From RYN-124 sp033851845 (GTDB lineage Bacteria > Actinomycetota > Actinomycetes > Mycobacteriales > SCTD01): a DNA stretch of 64,000 nucleotides. The notes beneath the pieces were generated by a model that ran no database searches, was not told the origin of the DNA, and worked only from the letters and a program-made list of their open reading frames with translations. The stretch covers positions 1 to 64,000 of the forward strand of contig JAWWOH010000031.1 of NCBI GenBank assembly GCA_033851845.1, read 5' to 3'. Made by a program: the position numbers and the translations under genes. Positions 24,644-36,308 of the stretch are shown here, in pieces. The first letter of the stretch is position 1. Every line of letters begins with the position of its first letter.

Positions 24644-25432
24644 TCAGCTGGTCAGGCAGTCGTCGACGAACCGGCGGGCTGCTCCCAGCAGCCTGTCAGC
24701 CTGCTCGTCGAACCAGGCAGCCGCCTTCTCGCCGGGCCAGTCCGGCGGCAGCAGCGCGGGTGGCAGGCCGGGGTCGACGAACAGGAACTTGCGCCAGTCG
24801 TGCACCAGCTGTGACCGGGCCGCGAACGCACCGATGTCGGTGGAGCTGTCCACCTCCGACAAGAGCAGCGCGGCCTCGTCGAGGAAGCGCGTGTAGGCCC
24901 GGGCCAGCCCGTCAAGGTCCCAGGCGCGCGCGATGAGCGCCTGCGAGTCGCCGTCATGCACGGCGGTGAAGCGCTCGGCCCTCGCCGCCGCATCGGTCAG
25001 CGCCAGGTCGAGCTCGGGGGCCTCCCGCGGCGAGATCCACGTCGTACCGCTGATGGTGCCGTAGCCGAGGAACTGCAGCTGCGCGTGCAGCCGTTCCCGG
25101 TCGCTGCGACCGGCCGGCGGCGCGACGACGAGCAGGTGCCAGCGGCCGTCCCACTGCTGCCGGGACGTGCGGTAGATCCGCTCGGCCGCCTCGTCGAGCC
25201 GGCGTACGGCCCGCGGGGTCAGGCTGTAACCCGGCCCCGACGGCAGCTTCACCGCGGTGAGCCAGCCCTGCCGCACCATCCGTGACACGGCGGTGCGCAC
25301 GGCAGGGGCCTGTACGCCGAGCGGCGCGAGCAGCTTGACCAGCGCGGCGACCGGCACCTGCCCGCGGAACTCGTCCTCGCGCGCACGCAGGTGGTCGCCG
25401 TAGAGGTCGAACAACGCCGACCGCGCGTCCAC
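24644..25432 (-). CDS. PaaX-family transcriptional repressor
   Basis: 262 aa. N-terminal winged helix (QVPVAALVKLLAPLGVQAPAV with RTAVSRMVRQGWL), middle ferredoxin-like region (RWHLLVVAPPAGRSDRERLHAQLQFLGYG) and C-terminal PaaX domain ending FVDDCLTS. Family members sense aryl-CoA thioesters and repress catabolic genes. GTG at 25432 with GAGGGGG upstream. Its stop overlaps the ribosome site of the PaaG-like gene, so the repressor and enzyme are co-translated. Divergent from the DUF3117 gene over 168 bases. Confidence 0.9.
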   Translation of the reverse strand: MDARSALFDLYGDHLRAREDEFRGQVPVAALVKLLAPLGVQAPAVRTAVSRMVRQGWLTAVKLPSGPGYSLTPRAVRRLDEAAERIYRTSRQQWDGRWHLLVVAPPAGRSDRERLHAQLQFLGYGTISGTTWISPREAPELDLALTDAAARAERFTAVHDGDSQALIARAWDLDGLARAYTRFLDEAALLLSEVDSSTDIGAFAARSQLVHDWRKFLFVDPGLPPALLPPDWPGEKAAAWFDEQADRLLGAARRFVDDCLTS

Positions 25433-25600
25433 GGCACCCCCTCAGCTCCGAAGTCGTCAGAACCTTCCCATGGACGACGGCCCCGGCGCTGCCCCCCTTT
25501 CACCTGCGTTGGGGCCTCCGGTTGGCACGCCCGCGCCGACATGCGGGACAATGGAGGCAACGCGTGCGGACGACCGCACCCAAGCGATGGAGGTTGGTCC

Positions 25601-25768
25601 ATGGCGGCCATGAAGCCGCGGACAGGCGACGGTCCGCTCGAGGTCACCAAGGAGGGCCGCGGCATCGTCATGCGCGTCCCGCTCGAAGGTGGCGGGCGAC
25701 TCGTTGTCGAGCTGAACGCGCAGGAGGTCAGTGACCTGGCCGATGCGCTGAAGGCCGTCCTCTCCTGA
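25601..25768 (+). CDS. DUF3117 small protein
   Basis: 55 aa. The sequence MAAMKPRTGDGPLEVTKEGR ... ELNAQEVSDLADALKAV is the highly conserved actinobacterial DUF3117 family of unknown function. ATG at 25601 with GGAGG 7 bases upstream. Followed closely by leucyl aminopeptidase on the same strand. Confidence 0.93.
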   Translation: MAAMKPRTGDGPLEVTKEGRGIVMRVPLEGGGRLVVELNAQEVSDLADALKAVLS

Positions 25769-25830
25769 CCGGCAAGCCACGCGCCGCCTTTCCCGCGGCC
25801 ACCCTTCCGACCGTCACGCTGGCGACCGAC

Positions 25831-27264
25831 GTGCCGACGGCCGCTGTGGTCGCGGTGCCGATGCGGGCGGTCGACGGCGTGGTGGGAGTTGTCGGTACGC
25901 CGCCTGTCGAGCTCGACGGGCTCCTGGCGCGGGAGTCCGCGAAAGGTGACGCCGGCGAGGTGGTGGCCGCGCCGCAGGTCGGGGCCGGGTCTCTGGAGCG
26001 GGTGCTGGTCGTCGGCGTCGGGGATGCGTCGCCCTCGGCGTTGCGCAAAGCCGGCGCGGCGGTCGCCCGCAAGGCGAAGTCGTCGGCCGCGGTCGCGGTG
26101 GACCTTCGCGGCCTCGAGCTCGACGACGCCGGGCTGCGCGCGTTCACCGAAGCCGCACTGCTGGCGTCGTACACCTTCACACGCAAGCAGAAGAGCGAGC
26201 CGCGCGCCCTGCAGACGATCACCCTCGTCGTGGCCGACCGCAAGCGCTCGCAGCCGGCGGTCGACCGCGCCGTCGCGGTCTCGCGTGCAGCGGCGGCCGC
26301 GCGCGATCTGGTCAACACACCGTCGCTGCAGAAGACACCCGACTGGCTGGCCGATGCCGCGACGACGCTGCTCAAGGGCCTGACCGTCAAGGTCCGCGAC
26401 GAGAAGGCGCTGGCCAAGGAGGGCTTCGGCGGCATCGTCGCCGTGGGTCAGGGATCGACGCGGCCGCCGCGGCTCATAGAGGCTTCGTACGACGGGGGCG
26501 GTCGCCGGCACGTCGTGCTCGTCGGCAAGGGGATCACGTTCGACAGCGGTGGCCTGTCGCTCAAGCCCAATGAGGGCATGCTCGCCATGAAGACCGACAT
26601 GGGTGGCGGGGCCGCTGTCCTCGGCACCCTGCGCGCGGTCGCAGACCTGAAGCTGCCCATCAAGGTGACGGCGCTCGTCGCCGCGGCCGAGAACATGCCC
26701 AGCGGCACGGCCCAGCGACCCGGCGACGTGATCCACCACTACGGCGGCACGACGGTCGAGGTGCTCAACACCGACGCGGAGGGGCGGCTCGTCCTCGCTG
26801 ACGCGATCGCGTACGCCGACCGCGACCTGCACGCCGACGTCATCATCGACATCGCGACACTGACCGGCGCGATGCCGGTCGCGCTCGGCCGGCGTACGGC
26901 CGGGGTGTTCTGCAACGACGACGAGCTCGCCGCGCAGCTGCTTGCCGCGTCCGACGCGAGTGGCGAGCGGGCCTGGCGGATGCCGCTGGTCGAGGACTAC
27001 CGGGTCGCGCTGGAGTCCCCAACGGCAGACCTGCGCAACATCGGCCAGCCCAAGCTCAAGCTGGGCGGCGGTTCGATCACCGCGGCGCTGTTCCTGCGCG
27101 AGTTCGCCGGCGGGCGGCCGTGGGCGCACTTCGACATCGCCGGGCCGGGCCGCGTCGAGGCCGACGAGGATGAGCTGTCCAAGGGTGGCACGGGTTACGG
27201 CGTACGACTTCTCACGCGTTGGCTCGAAGAGCTCGCCGTCAGCGGCAAGCGCAAGGCCGCCTGA
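25831..27264 (+). CDS. pepA: Leucyl aminopeptidase (M17)
   Basis: 477 aa cytosolic dizinc aminopeptidase that removes N-terminal residues in peptide turnover. The catalytic C-terminal domain has KGITFDSGGLSLKP (metal Lys/Asp), MKTDMGGGAAVLG and the signature NTDAEGRLVLADA. LRNIGQPKLKLGGGSITAALFL lies near the end. GTG at 25831 is the first conventional start. The codons just before it (TVTLATDVPT) look like the usual family N-terminus and the frame stays open back into the DUF3117 gene, so a non-standard upstream start such as CTG is possible. Confidence 0.92.
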   Translation: MPTAAVVAVPMRAVDGVVGVVGTPPVELDGLLARESAKGDAGEVVAAPQVGAGSLERVLVVGVGDASPSALRKAGAAVARKAKSSAAVAVDLRGLELDDAGLRAFTEAALLASYTFTRKQKSEPRALQTITLVVADRKRSQPAVDRAVAVSRAAAAARDLVNTPSLQKTPDWLADAATTLLKGLTVKVRDEKALAKEGFGGIVAVGQGSTRPPRLIEASYDGGGRRHVVLVGKGITFDSGGLSLKPNEGMLAMKTDMGGGAAVLGTLRAVADLKLPIKVTALVAAAENMPSGTAQRPGDVIHHYGGTTVEVLNTDAEGRLVLADAIAYADRDLHADVIIDIATLTGAMPVALGRRTAGVFCNDDELAAQLLAASDASGERAWRMPLVEDYRVALESPTADLRNIGQPKLKLGGGSITAALFLREFAGGRPWAHFDIAGPGRVEADEDELSKGGTGYGVRLLTRWLEELAVSGKRKAA

Positions 27265-27584
27265 TGTACGGGCTGACGATCCGCTGGTCGCTCACCCATG
27301 CCGGGCCGGCCGTCAACGAGCAACTGCGGACCTACTGCCGCGAAGAGGCCGTTCCCCGGTTCGCCGGGATGGCGGGACTGCGCTACAAGACCTGGCAGAT
27401 GGTCGACGGCGGCTTCTACGCCGGCGTCTACGTGTGGGCGACGCAGAAGGCGCGCGCCGACTTCCTGGAGAGCTTCCGGTCCTCGCCCTCGAAGGTCACG
27501 CAGATCGTCGGCCACGATCCGGATGTCATCCAGGAGTGGGACGCGATCGGCTACGCCGTCGGCGCGGAGGGCTTCCCGACCTGA
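27264..27584 (+). CDS. YdhR/ABM-type monooxygenase-like protein
   Basis: 106 aa. Dimeric alpha-beta-barrel type: YGLTIRWSLTHAG ... FAGMAGLRYKTWQMVDGGFYAGVYVWATQKARADFLE, matching the putative monooxygenase YdhR family. The ATG overlaps the aminopeptidase stop by one base (TGATG). The substrate is unknown. Confidence 0.75.
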   Translation: MYGLTIRWSLTHAGPAVNEQLRTYCREEAVPRFAGMAGLRYKTWQMVDGGFYAGVYVWATQKARADFLESFRSSPSKVTQIVGHDPDVIQEWDAIGYAVGAEGFPT

Positions 27585-27590
27585 AACCTT

Positions 27591-27642
27591 CGCAACGTCC
27601 GAGTGAGCGGTCGCCAGAGCAGCCGCCGACTCGGACGCAACG
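27591..27642. terminator. Intergenic hairpin repeat, copy 1
   Basis: CGTCCGAGT (27596-27604) pairs with ACTCGGACG (27629-27637) between convergent genes ending at 27584 and 27649. The right arm, GACTCGGACGCAACG, recurs almost exactly at 34.69 kb, so this is also a dispersed repeat. Confidence 0.6.
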
Positions 27643-27648
27643 ATGGGG

Positions 27649-29783
<2,135 letters not shown>

Positions 29784-29787
<4 letters not shown>

Positions 29788-30242
29788 GCTGTTCCTTCCT
29801 GGTGTTCTTGACAGGTGGGGCAGAGCCCCCAGTAGGTCACTTCTGCTTCGTCGATCGTGAACCCATGGGTCTGCGACGCCTCGAGGCAGGGTGTCTCGTT
29901 GACCGCGCAGTCCACGTCCCCGACCGTGCCGCAGCGCCGGCACACGACGTGGTGGTGGTTGTCGCCGGTGCGCGCTTCGAACCGCGCCGGCGAGCCCGCC
30001 GGCTCGATGCGGCGTACCAGGCCCTGCTCGGTGAGCACGCGAAGTGCGTCGTACACACCTTGCGTGCTCGCCTTGCCGAGTCGGTCGCGTACGGCGGTGG
30101 CGATGTCATCGGCGTCGGCATGCGGATGGTCGACGACGGCGTCGTACGCCGCCAGCCGAGGCGCGGTGACGCGCAGGCCGGCGGACCGGAGGTGGGTCGC
30201 GGGGTCGATGCGCCCGACGCTAGCCGAGTTATCTGGAACCAT
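29784..30242 (-). CDS. furA: Fur-family repressor FurA
   Basis: 152 aa. Winged helix (HLRSAGLRVTAPRLAAYDAVVDHPHADADDI ... STQGVYDALRVLTEQGLVRRI), the metal/haem His cluster GDNHHHVVCRRCG and a second CxxC in GLCPTCQEHQ, with structural zinc on the two Cys pairs. Co-transcribed with katG, so it is probably the peroxide-sensing autorepressor. On the minus strand CTGACC and GATAAC, 17 bases apart, bracket the ATG, hinting at a start-proximal promoter and a nearly leaderless message. Confidence 0.93.
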
Positions 30243-30252
30243 GCAAGACAGG

Positions 30253-30888
30253 TCAGGCGAGCACGCCGACCAGCAGGCCGGTGCCGACGGGGATCAGCGC
30301 GGAGATCAGCCGCTCCTCGTCGCGCACGGTCCTGGCCAGCTCGCGCATCGCCACCGTCTCGGCGTCCCGGGCAGTGGGCTCGGCGACGCGTCCGCCGGCC
30401 AGTGCGCCGGCGAAGACCACGATCCCGCCGGGTCGGAGCAGGGTGAGGGCGGCCGCGAGGTAGTCGGCGTTCTCCGAGCGGGCGGCATCGCAGAAGACCA
30501 GGTCGTACGACGCCTCGGACAGGCGGGGCAGCACCTCGAGCGCACGACCCTGGATCAGCCGCACCCGCCCGCTCGGCACGCCGGCGTCCGCGAGGGACGC
30601 CTTGGCCAGCCGTTGGTGCTCGCCATCGGAGTCGACGCTGGTGAGCACGCCATCGGGCGTCAGGCCGCGCAGCAGCCAGAGCGTGGAGACGCCGGCGCCG
30701 GTGCCGAGCTCGACGGCGGCCTTCGCGCCGACCGTGGCCGCGAGCAGGCGCAGGACCCCCCCGGTGGCGGGATCCACCGCGGCTACCCCGATCTCGGCCG
30801 CCCGGGAGCGCGCTGCAGCGAGCGCGTCGTCCTCGGGCTGCCAGTCGGCGATCCAGGAGCTGACGTCGGTGAAGGCGGTGTCGACCAC
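30253..30888 (-). CDS. SAM-dependent O-methyltransferase (family 3)
   Basis: 211 aa class-I methyltransferase. SAM loop AVELGTGAGVSTLWLLRG, acidic ribose contact SVDSDGEHQRLAKASL, YDLVFCDAARSENADYLAAAL as metal/substrate segment. It matches the catechol-O-methyltransferase-like actinobacterial family usually found next to sigE. GTG start at 30888. Divergent from sigE over 90 bases. The physiological substrate is unknown. Confidence 0.88.
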   Translation of the reverse strand: MVDTAFTDVSSWIADWQPEDDALAAARSRAAEIGVAAVDPATGGVLRLLAATVGAKAAVELGTGAGVSTLWLLRGLTPDGVLTSVDSDGEHQRLAKASLADAGVPSGRVRLIQGRALEVLPRLSEASYDLVFCDAARSENADYLAAALTLLRPGGIVVFAGALAGGRVAEPTARDAETVAMRELARTVRDEERLISALIPVGTGLLVGVLA

Positions 30889-30978
30889 CCGCCGACCCTA
30901 GCCCCGGGGAACGGTCTGGCTGCGGGGGACGTTCAGCCGGGTGACAGCTCACACGGAGGACACAGGAGGCAGGGCACC

Positions 30979-31611
30979 ATGGGACCGTGCGGCGGGCTCG
31001 TGACGCGCGCCGCTGCCGTCGCTGTTCCCCCCGTCCGCACCGTGGGAGTCCCCGTGAACGACGCCTCCTGGGCGCCGCCGTCGTGGGACGAGGTCGTCCG
31101 GCTGCACTCGGCGAGGGTCTACCGGCTCGCGTACCGGCTGACCGGCAACCGGCACGACGCGGAGGACCTCACGCAGGAGGTCTTCGTCCGGGTCTTCCGG
31201 TCGCTGTCGAGCTACACGCCCGGCACGTTCGAGGGCTGGCTGCACCGGATCACGACGAACCTGTTCCTGGACATGGTCCGGCGCAAGGCGCGGATCCGCT
31301 TCGACGCCCTGCCCGACGACCCCGAGCGGCTGCCCGGCAAGGACCTGTCCTCGATGGGCTGCCCCGCACAGGTCTACGACGACACGCACTTCGACGACGA
31401 CGTGCAGGCGGCCCTCGATGGGTTGCCGCCGGACTTCCGGGCCGCCGTCGTGCTGTGCGACCTCGAGGGCCTGTCGTACGAGGAGATCGCGGCGACGCTC
31501 GGCATCAAGATCGGCACGGTCCGCAGCCGCATCCATCGCGGTCGCACCCAGCTGCGCGAGGCGCTTGCCCATCGAGCCCCGGAGCGCAGCGCGCCCGAGG
31601 ACCAGCCATGA
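30979..31611 (+). CDS. sigE: ECF sigma factor SigE
   Basis: 210 aa. Region 2: VVRLHSARVYRLAYRLTGNRHDAEDLTQEVFVRVFRSL. Region 4: LPPDFRAAVVLCDLEGLSYEEIAATLGIKIGTVRSRIHRGR. The ATG at 30979 with AGGAGG 9 bases upstream is preferred. A GTG at 31053 would give the core without the N-terminal extension, and mycobacterial sigE also uses alternative starts. The downstream anti-sigma, RseB-like and HtrA genes identify it as the envelope-stress sigma factor. Confidence 0.93.
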   Translation: MGPCGGLVTRAAAVAVPPVRTVGVPVNDASWAPPSWDEVVRLHSARVYRLAYRLTGNRHDAEDLTQEVFVRVFRSLSSYTPGTFEGWLHRITTNLFLDMVRRKARIRFDALPDDPERLPGKDLSSMGCPAQVYDDTHFDDDVQAALDGLPPDFRAAVVLCDLEGLSYEEIAATLGIKIGTVRSRIHRGRTQLREALAHRAPERSAPEDQP

Positions 31612-32144
31612 CCGGCCACCCCGACGACCTGCTGTCCGGCCTCGTCGACGGTGAGCTCGACCACCCGACCCGCGAGCGCGTGCTCTCCCACCTGATGACC
31701 TGCCCGTCGTGCCAGCAGGAGACCGAGAGCCTGCGCGCGCTGAAGGCCCGGCTCGCGTGGGCGGGAGCCGAGACGCCCGTCCCCTCCGAGCTGTTGACCG
31801 AACGGCTGCTTCGGCTGCAGGTGCCCGGCACCACTGCTGCTCCGCGGGTCCGCCCGGGTGCGATGCGCCCGGTCAGCCTCCGGCCGGCCGGCCGGGGTGC
31901 CGCAACGGCGCGCCCGCGGCAGGTGCGACGGCTGCGCCGCCGGACCGTAGGTGGGCTCGTCGCGATCGGCCTGTCGGCAGCGTTCGTCCTCGGCGGCCAG
32001 TCCGGCCCCACCGGCGGCCGGGCGCCCATCGACCCGACCACCGACCAGTTCGTCACCGACTACGTCGACGCCACGGTGGAGGTGCCGCTCAACGAGCCCG
32101 TCGACGCCGACGTCCAGCCGGTGGTGAACGGGACCTCGCGATGA
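31608..32144 (+). CDS. rseA: Zinc-binding anti-sigma factor (RseA-like)
   Basis: 178 aa. N-terminal ZAS-type domain with HLMTCPSCQQE (His-x3-Cys-x2-Cys), a transmembrane helix at about residues 112-130 (TVGGLVAIGLSAAFVLGG) and a short outer domain. Overlaps sigE by 4 bp (ATGA), giving stoichiometric sigma/anti-sigma synthesis. Expected to hold SigE at the membrane until degraded under surface stress. Confidence 0.9.
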   Translation: MTGHPDDLLSGLVDGELDHPTRERVLSHLMTCPSCQQETESLRALKARLAWAGAETPVPSELLTERLLRLQVPGTTAAPRVRPGAMRPVSLRPAGRGAATARPRQVRRLRRRTVGGLVAIGLSAAFVLGGQSGPTGGRAPIDPTTDQFVTDYVDATVEVPLNEPVDADVQPVVNGTSR

Positions 32145-33184
32145 CGCGGCTGCGCCTTCTGCTCCTGGTGGCGGGGGCGGGGACGCTGCTCGCCGGCTTA
32201 CCGGCGCAGGCCACCGGCGGTGCGCCGCCGGAACCCACGCCGACCGGCGCCGCCGCCAACGAGACCAGGGCCCTCGGCGTGCTCTCGGCGGCGTCGCGGG
32301 CCGCGCGCAGTCGGTCCTACACCGGCACGCAGTACGTCGCCGCCTGGCGAGCCGGGCGGGCCGACTCGAGCATCGCCGACGTACAGCACAGCTCCGCTGC
32401 CGGATCCGTCGTACACGTCCGTCCGACGACGGGCGGCGACGTCGACCCGGCCGTGACGCCGACCGCTGATCTCGACCCGCGTCTGGTTCGGCTGCTCGCG
32501 GCTCACTACGCGCTGTCGCTGGCCGGCCGGGCGACGTGCGCGAGCCGGCCGGTCCAGGTCGTCGAGGCCCGCCACCTCGGCGACGGCGTGGTGGCGGGGC
32601 GGTTCTGGATCGACGAGGCCAGCTCGCTGCTGCTCCGCCGGGAGACCTACGACCGGTCCGGACGACTCGTCAGAAGCAGCGCGTTCACGAGCATCACGGT
32701 GGGCGCCGCTGCGCCGGACGTCCCACCGGCCACGGCCGGCTCCGAGCAGCTGGGGGACGCCTCGATCGACGCGCTGCGACGCGACGGCTGGCAGATCCCG
32801 GCGTCGCTGTCCGGCGAGCTGGATCTCTACGACGCCCGGATACGCACCCATGACGGGGAGCGGGTGCTGCACCTGTCCTACTCCGACGGCCTGATGACGC
32901 TCTCGCTGTTCGCGCAGCGCGGCCGACTCGGTGCGACGAAGCTGTCCGGCTTCACCCGGCAGCAGGTCAGTGGTGCTCCCGTCTGGGTCCGTTCCACGAC
33001 GCCGGAGCGGGTGGTCTGGGGTGGCGGCGGCCGCGTCTTCACGTTGCTCTCGGATGCACCCCCGGAGGCGGTCCGCGCTGCCGTCGTCGTACTGCCCCAT
33101 GACAAACCCCCGAAGCGCGGCTTCTTCGCCCGCCTCGGTCGTGGGCTGGCCCGGCTCGGGTCCTGGCTCAACCCGTTCGACTGA
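32141..33184 (+). CDS. RseB/MucB-like secreted regulator
   Basis: 347 aa. Signal peptide MTRLRLLLLVAGAGTLLAGLPAQA, then a lipoprotein-localisation-like first domain (ALGVLSAASRAARSRSYTGTQYV ... FWIDEASSLLLRRETYDRSGRLV) and a second domain (GWQIPASLSGELDLYDARI), as in RseB/MucB. Overlaps the anti-sigma gene by 4 bp. RseB proteins bind the outer domain of RseA and sense mislocalised lipids or proteins. This gives a three-gene sigE-rseA-rseB unit unlike the mycobacterial sigE-rseA pair. Confidence 0.82.
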   Translation: MTRLRLLLLVAGAGTLLAGLPAQATGGAPPEPTPTGAAANETRALGVLSAASRAARSRSYTGTQYVAAWRAGRADSSIADVQHSSAAGSVVHVRPTTGGDVDPAVTPTADLDPRLVRLLAAHYALSLAGRATCASRPVQVVEARHLGDGVVAGRFWIDEASSLLLRRETYDRSGRLVRSSAFTSITVGAAAPDVPPATAGSEQLGDASIDALRRDGWQIPASLSGELDLYDARIRTHDGERVLHLSYSDGLMTLSLFAQRGRLGATKLSGFTRQQVSGAPVWVRSTTPERVVWGGGGRVFTLLSDAPPEAVRAAVVVLPHDKPPKRGFFARLGRGLARLGSWLNPFD

Positions 33185-33226
33185 CGGCTCACGCCGACCT
33201 CACGACGTCGCCTGCAGACTGGAACC

Positions 33227-34627
<1,401 letters not shown>

Positions 34628-34652
34628 CGCTCGCGTCGCCAACCAGCGCTTG

Positions 34653-34694
34653 CGTCCGATGACCTGGCTGCTCGGGCAGCCATTGACTCGGACG
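34653..34694. terminator. Nested hairpin terminator / dispersed repeat, copy 2
   Basis: The inner stem TGGCTGC - TCGG - GCAGCCA (34665-34682) lies inside CGTCCGA/TCGGACG (34653-34659 and 34688-34694), just after htrA. The right arm GACTCGGACGTAACG matches the hairpin at 27.6 kb. Confidence 0.65.
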
Positions 34695-34725
34695 TAACGC
34701 TGTCTGCCGACGTACGCTCGCGGAC

Positions 34726-35049
34726 GTGTTCGACTCGATCGGCTGGGGCGAGATCTCGGTCCTCGTCGTCCTCGGGCTGTTCGTCTTCGGACCCGACCGG
34801 CTACCGGGGATGGCGGCCGAGGCCGGTCGCGCGCTGCGTCGGCTTCGGGGCTACGCGAAGGGTCTGACCGACGACCTCAAGGCCGAGCTGGGACCGGAGG
34901 TGGGCGACCTCGACCTCGCGTCGCTGAACCCGAAGACGTTCGTGCGCAAGCACCTGCTGGAGGGCGACGACGAGCCGGTGCTCGCGCCGCTCGGCTACCG
35001 GCCGCTGCCACCGAGCGAGCCGGCCCCCTGGGACCCCGACACGACCTGA
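34726..35049 (+). CDS. tatB: Sec-independent translocase subunit TatB
   Basis: 107 aa. N-terminal membrane helix FDSIGWGEISVLVVLGLFVFGPDRLP, with the Tat hinge FGPDRLP, followed by an amphipathic helix (AAEAGRALRRLRGYAKGLTDDLKAEL). TatB forms the twin-arginine receptor with TatC. GTG at 34726. Convergent with mrp, with 4 bases between the stops. Confidence 0.93.
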   Translation: MFDSIGWGEISVLVVLGLFVFGPDRLPGMAAEAGRALRRLRGYAKGLTDDLKAELGPEVGDLDLASLNPKTFVRKHLLEGDDEPVLAPLGYRPLPPSEPAPWDPDTT

Positions 35050-35053
35050 CGCG

Positions 35054-36190
35054 TCAGCGCTGGGCCGGGGTGAGGCTCAGCGACATGCCGGCGAGGCCGC
35101 GCGGCTTGCCGGTCAGCGCGTCGGTGATTCCCAGCAGCACCTTCGACGCCTCGGAGTCGGGGTCGGAGAGTACGAGCGGCGTCCCGTTGTCGCCGCCTTC
35201 GCGCAGTCGGACGTCGATGGGGATCTGGCCGAGCAGCGGGACGGATGCGCCGAGCGAGCGCGTGAGCGAGTCGGCGACCGACTGCCCGCCGCCGGACCCG
35301 AAGACGTCGATGCTCTCGCCGCAGTGCGGGCAGGGCAGGAAGCTCATGTTCTCGACGACACCAGCGATCCGCTGGTGGGTCTGCAGGGCGATGGAGCCGG
35401 CCCGCTCGGCAACCTCCTTGGCGGCGAGCTGCGGCGTCGTGACGACGAGGATCTCGGCACTCGGGACGAGCTGCGCCACCGAGATCGCGACGTCACCGGT
35501 CCCCGGCGGCAGGTCCATGAGCAGCACGTCGAGGTCGCCCCAGTAGACGTCGGCGAGGAACTGCTGGAGTGCGCGGTGCAGCATCGGTCCGCGCCAGACG
35601 ACCGGCGTGTTGTCGCGGGTGAACATGCCGATCGAGATGACCTTCACGCCGTGCGCTGACGGCGGAAGGATCATCTGCTCCACCTGGGTCGGCCGGTGCT
35701 CGACGCCGAGCATGCGCGGCACGGAGAACCCGTAGATGTCCGCGTCCACGACACCCACCGAAAGGCCCTTCGCCGCCATCGCCGCAGCGAGGTTGACCGT
35801 GACACTCGACTTCCCGACCCCGCCCTTGCCGGAGGCGACGGCGAAGACGCGGGTGAGCGAGCCGGGCTGAGCGAACGGGATCTCCCGGCTCGGGTTGTCC
35901 CCGCGCAGCAGCTTCTGCAGCTCCTGGCGCTGCTCGGCGCTCATCACGTCGAGCTCGACCTCGACCGCGGTGACACCCGGCAGCGCGCCGACCTTGGCGG
36001 TCACGTCGCGGGTCAGGGTCTCCTTCATCGGGCAGCCGCTCACCGTGAGGTAGATGCCGACGCGCGCGACGCCGGCATCGTCGACGGACGCCGACTTGAG
36101 CATCCCGATCTCGGTGATCGGCCGCCGGATCTCCGGGTCGATGACCGTGGAGAGCGCGGCCGTGAGCTGCTCGCTGGTGGGAGTCGTCAT
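35054..36190 (-). CDS. mrp: Mrp/ApbC-type Fe-S cluster carrier ATPase
   Basis: 378 aa. N-terminal MIP18/DUF59 domain (AALSTVIDPEIRRPITEIGM ... TVSGCPMKETLTRDV), then a deviant Walker A P-loop SGKGGVGKSSVTVNLA, VDADIYGFSVPRML, LLMDLPPGTGD, and the cluster-binding CPHCGE motif. Transfers 4Fe-4S clusters to target enzymes. ATG at 36190. The 118 bases upstream contain a striking palindromic element. Confidence 0.94.
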   Translation of the reverse strand: MTTPTSEQLTAALSTVIDPEIRRPITEIGMLKSASVDDAGVARVGIYLTVSGCPMKETLTRDVTAKVGALPGVTAVEVELDVMSAEQRQELQKLLRGDNPSREIPFAQPGSLTRVFAVASGKGGVGKSSVTVNLAAAMAAKGLSVGVVDADIYGFSVPRMLGVEHRPTQVEQMILPPSAHGVKVISIGMFTRDNTPVVWRGPMLHRALQQFLADVYWGDLDVLLMDLPPGTGDVAISVAQLVPSAEILVVTTPQLAAKEVAERAGSIALQTHQRIAGVVENMSFLPCPHCGESIDVFGSGGGQSVADSLTRSLGASVPLLGQIPIDVRLREGGDNGTPLVLSDPDSEASKVLLGITDALTGKPRGLAGMSLSLTPAQR

Positions 36191-36237
36191 GGTGCTTGCC
36201 AGGCTACGTCGACCCGGCGCCTGGTACCTCCCGCGCC

Positions 36238-36295
36238 CATGTCCAACTGCTGCAGCATGTTGCAGCGCTGCAAGAAGTTGCAGCAGTTCGACATG
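36238..36295. promoter_or_regulatory. Nested palindrome upstream of mrp
   Basis: Outer arms CATGTCCAACTGCTGCA (36238-36254) and TGCAGCAGTTCGACATG (36279-36295) are complementary except one base. They enclose a perfect 14-bp palindrome TTGCAGCGCTGCAA (36260-36273). TGCAGC/GCTGCA half-sites therefore occur in both orientations. It lies 48 bases upstream of the mrp start and 14 bases past the lyase stop, so it could be an operator cluster or a terminator. Confidence 0.6.
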
Positions 36296-36308
36296 CTGTC
36301 GGACGGCA

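Noticed and set aside
25249..27129. 626-aa minus-strand frame spanning DUF3117 and leucyl aminopeptidase
   Set aside because: It runs opposite to an intact M17 peptidase and lacks any recognisable domain.
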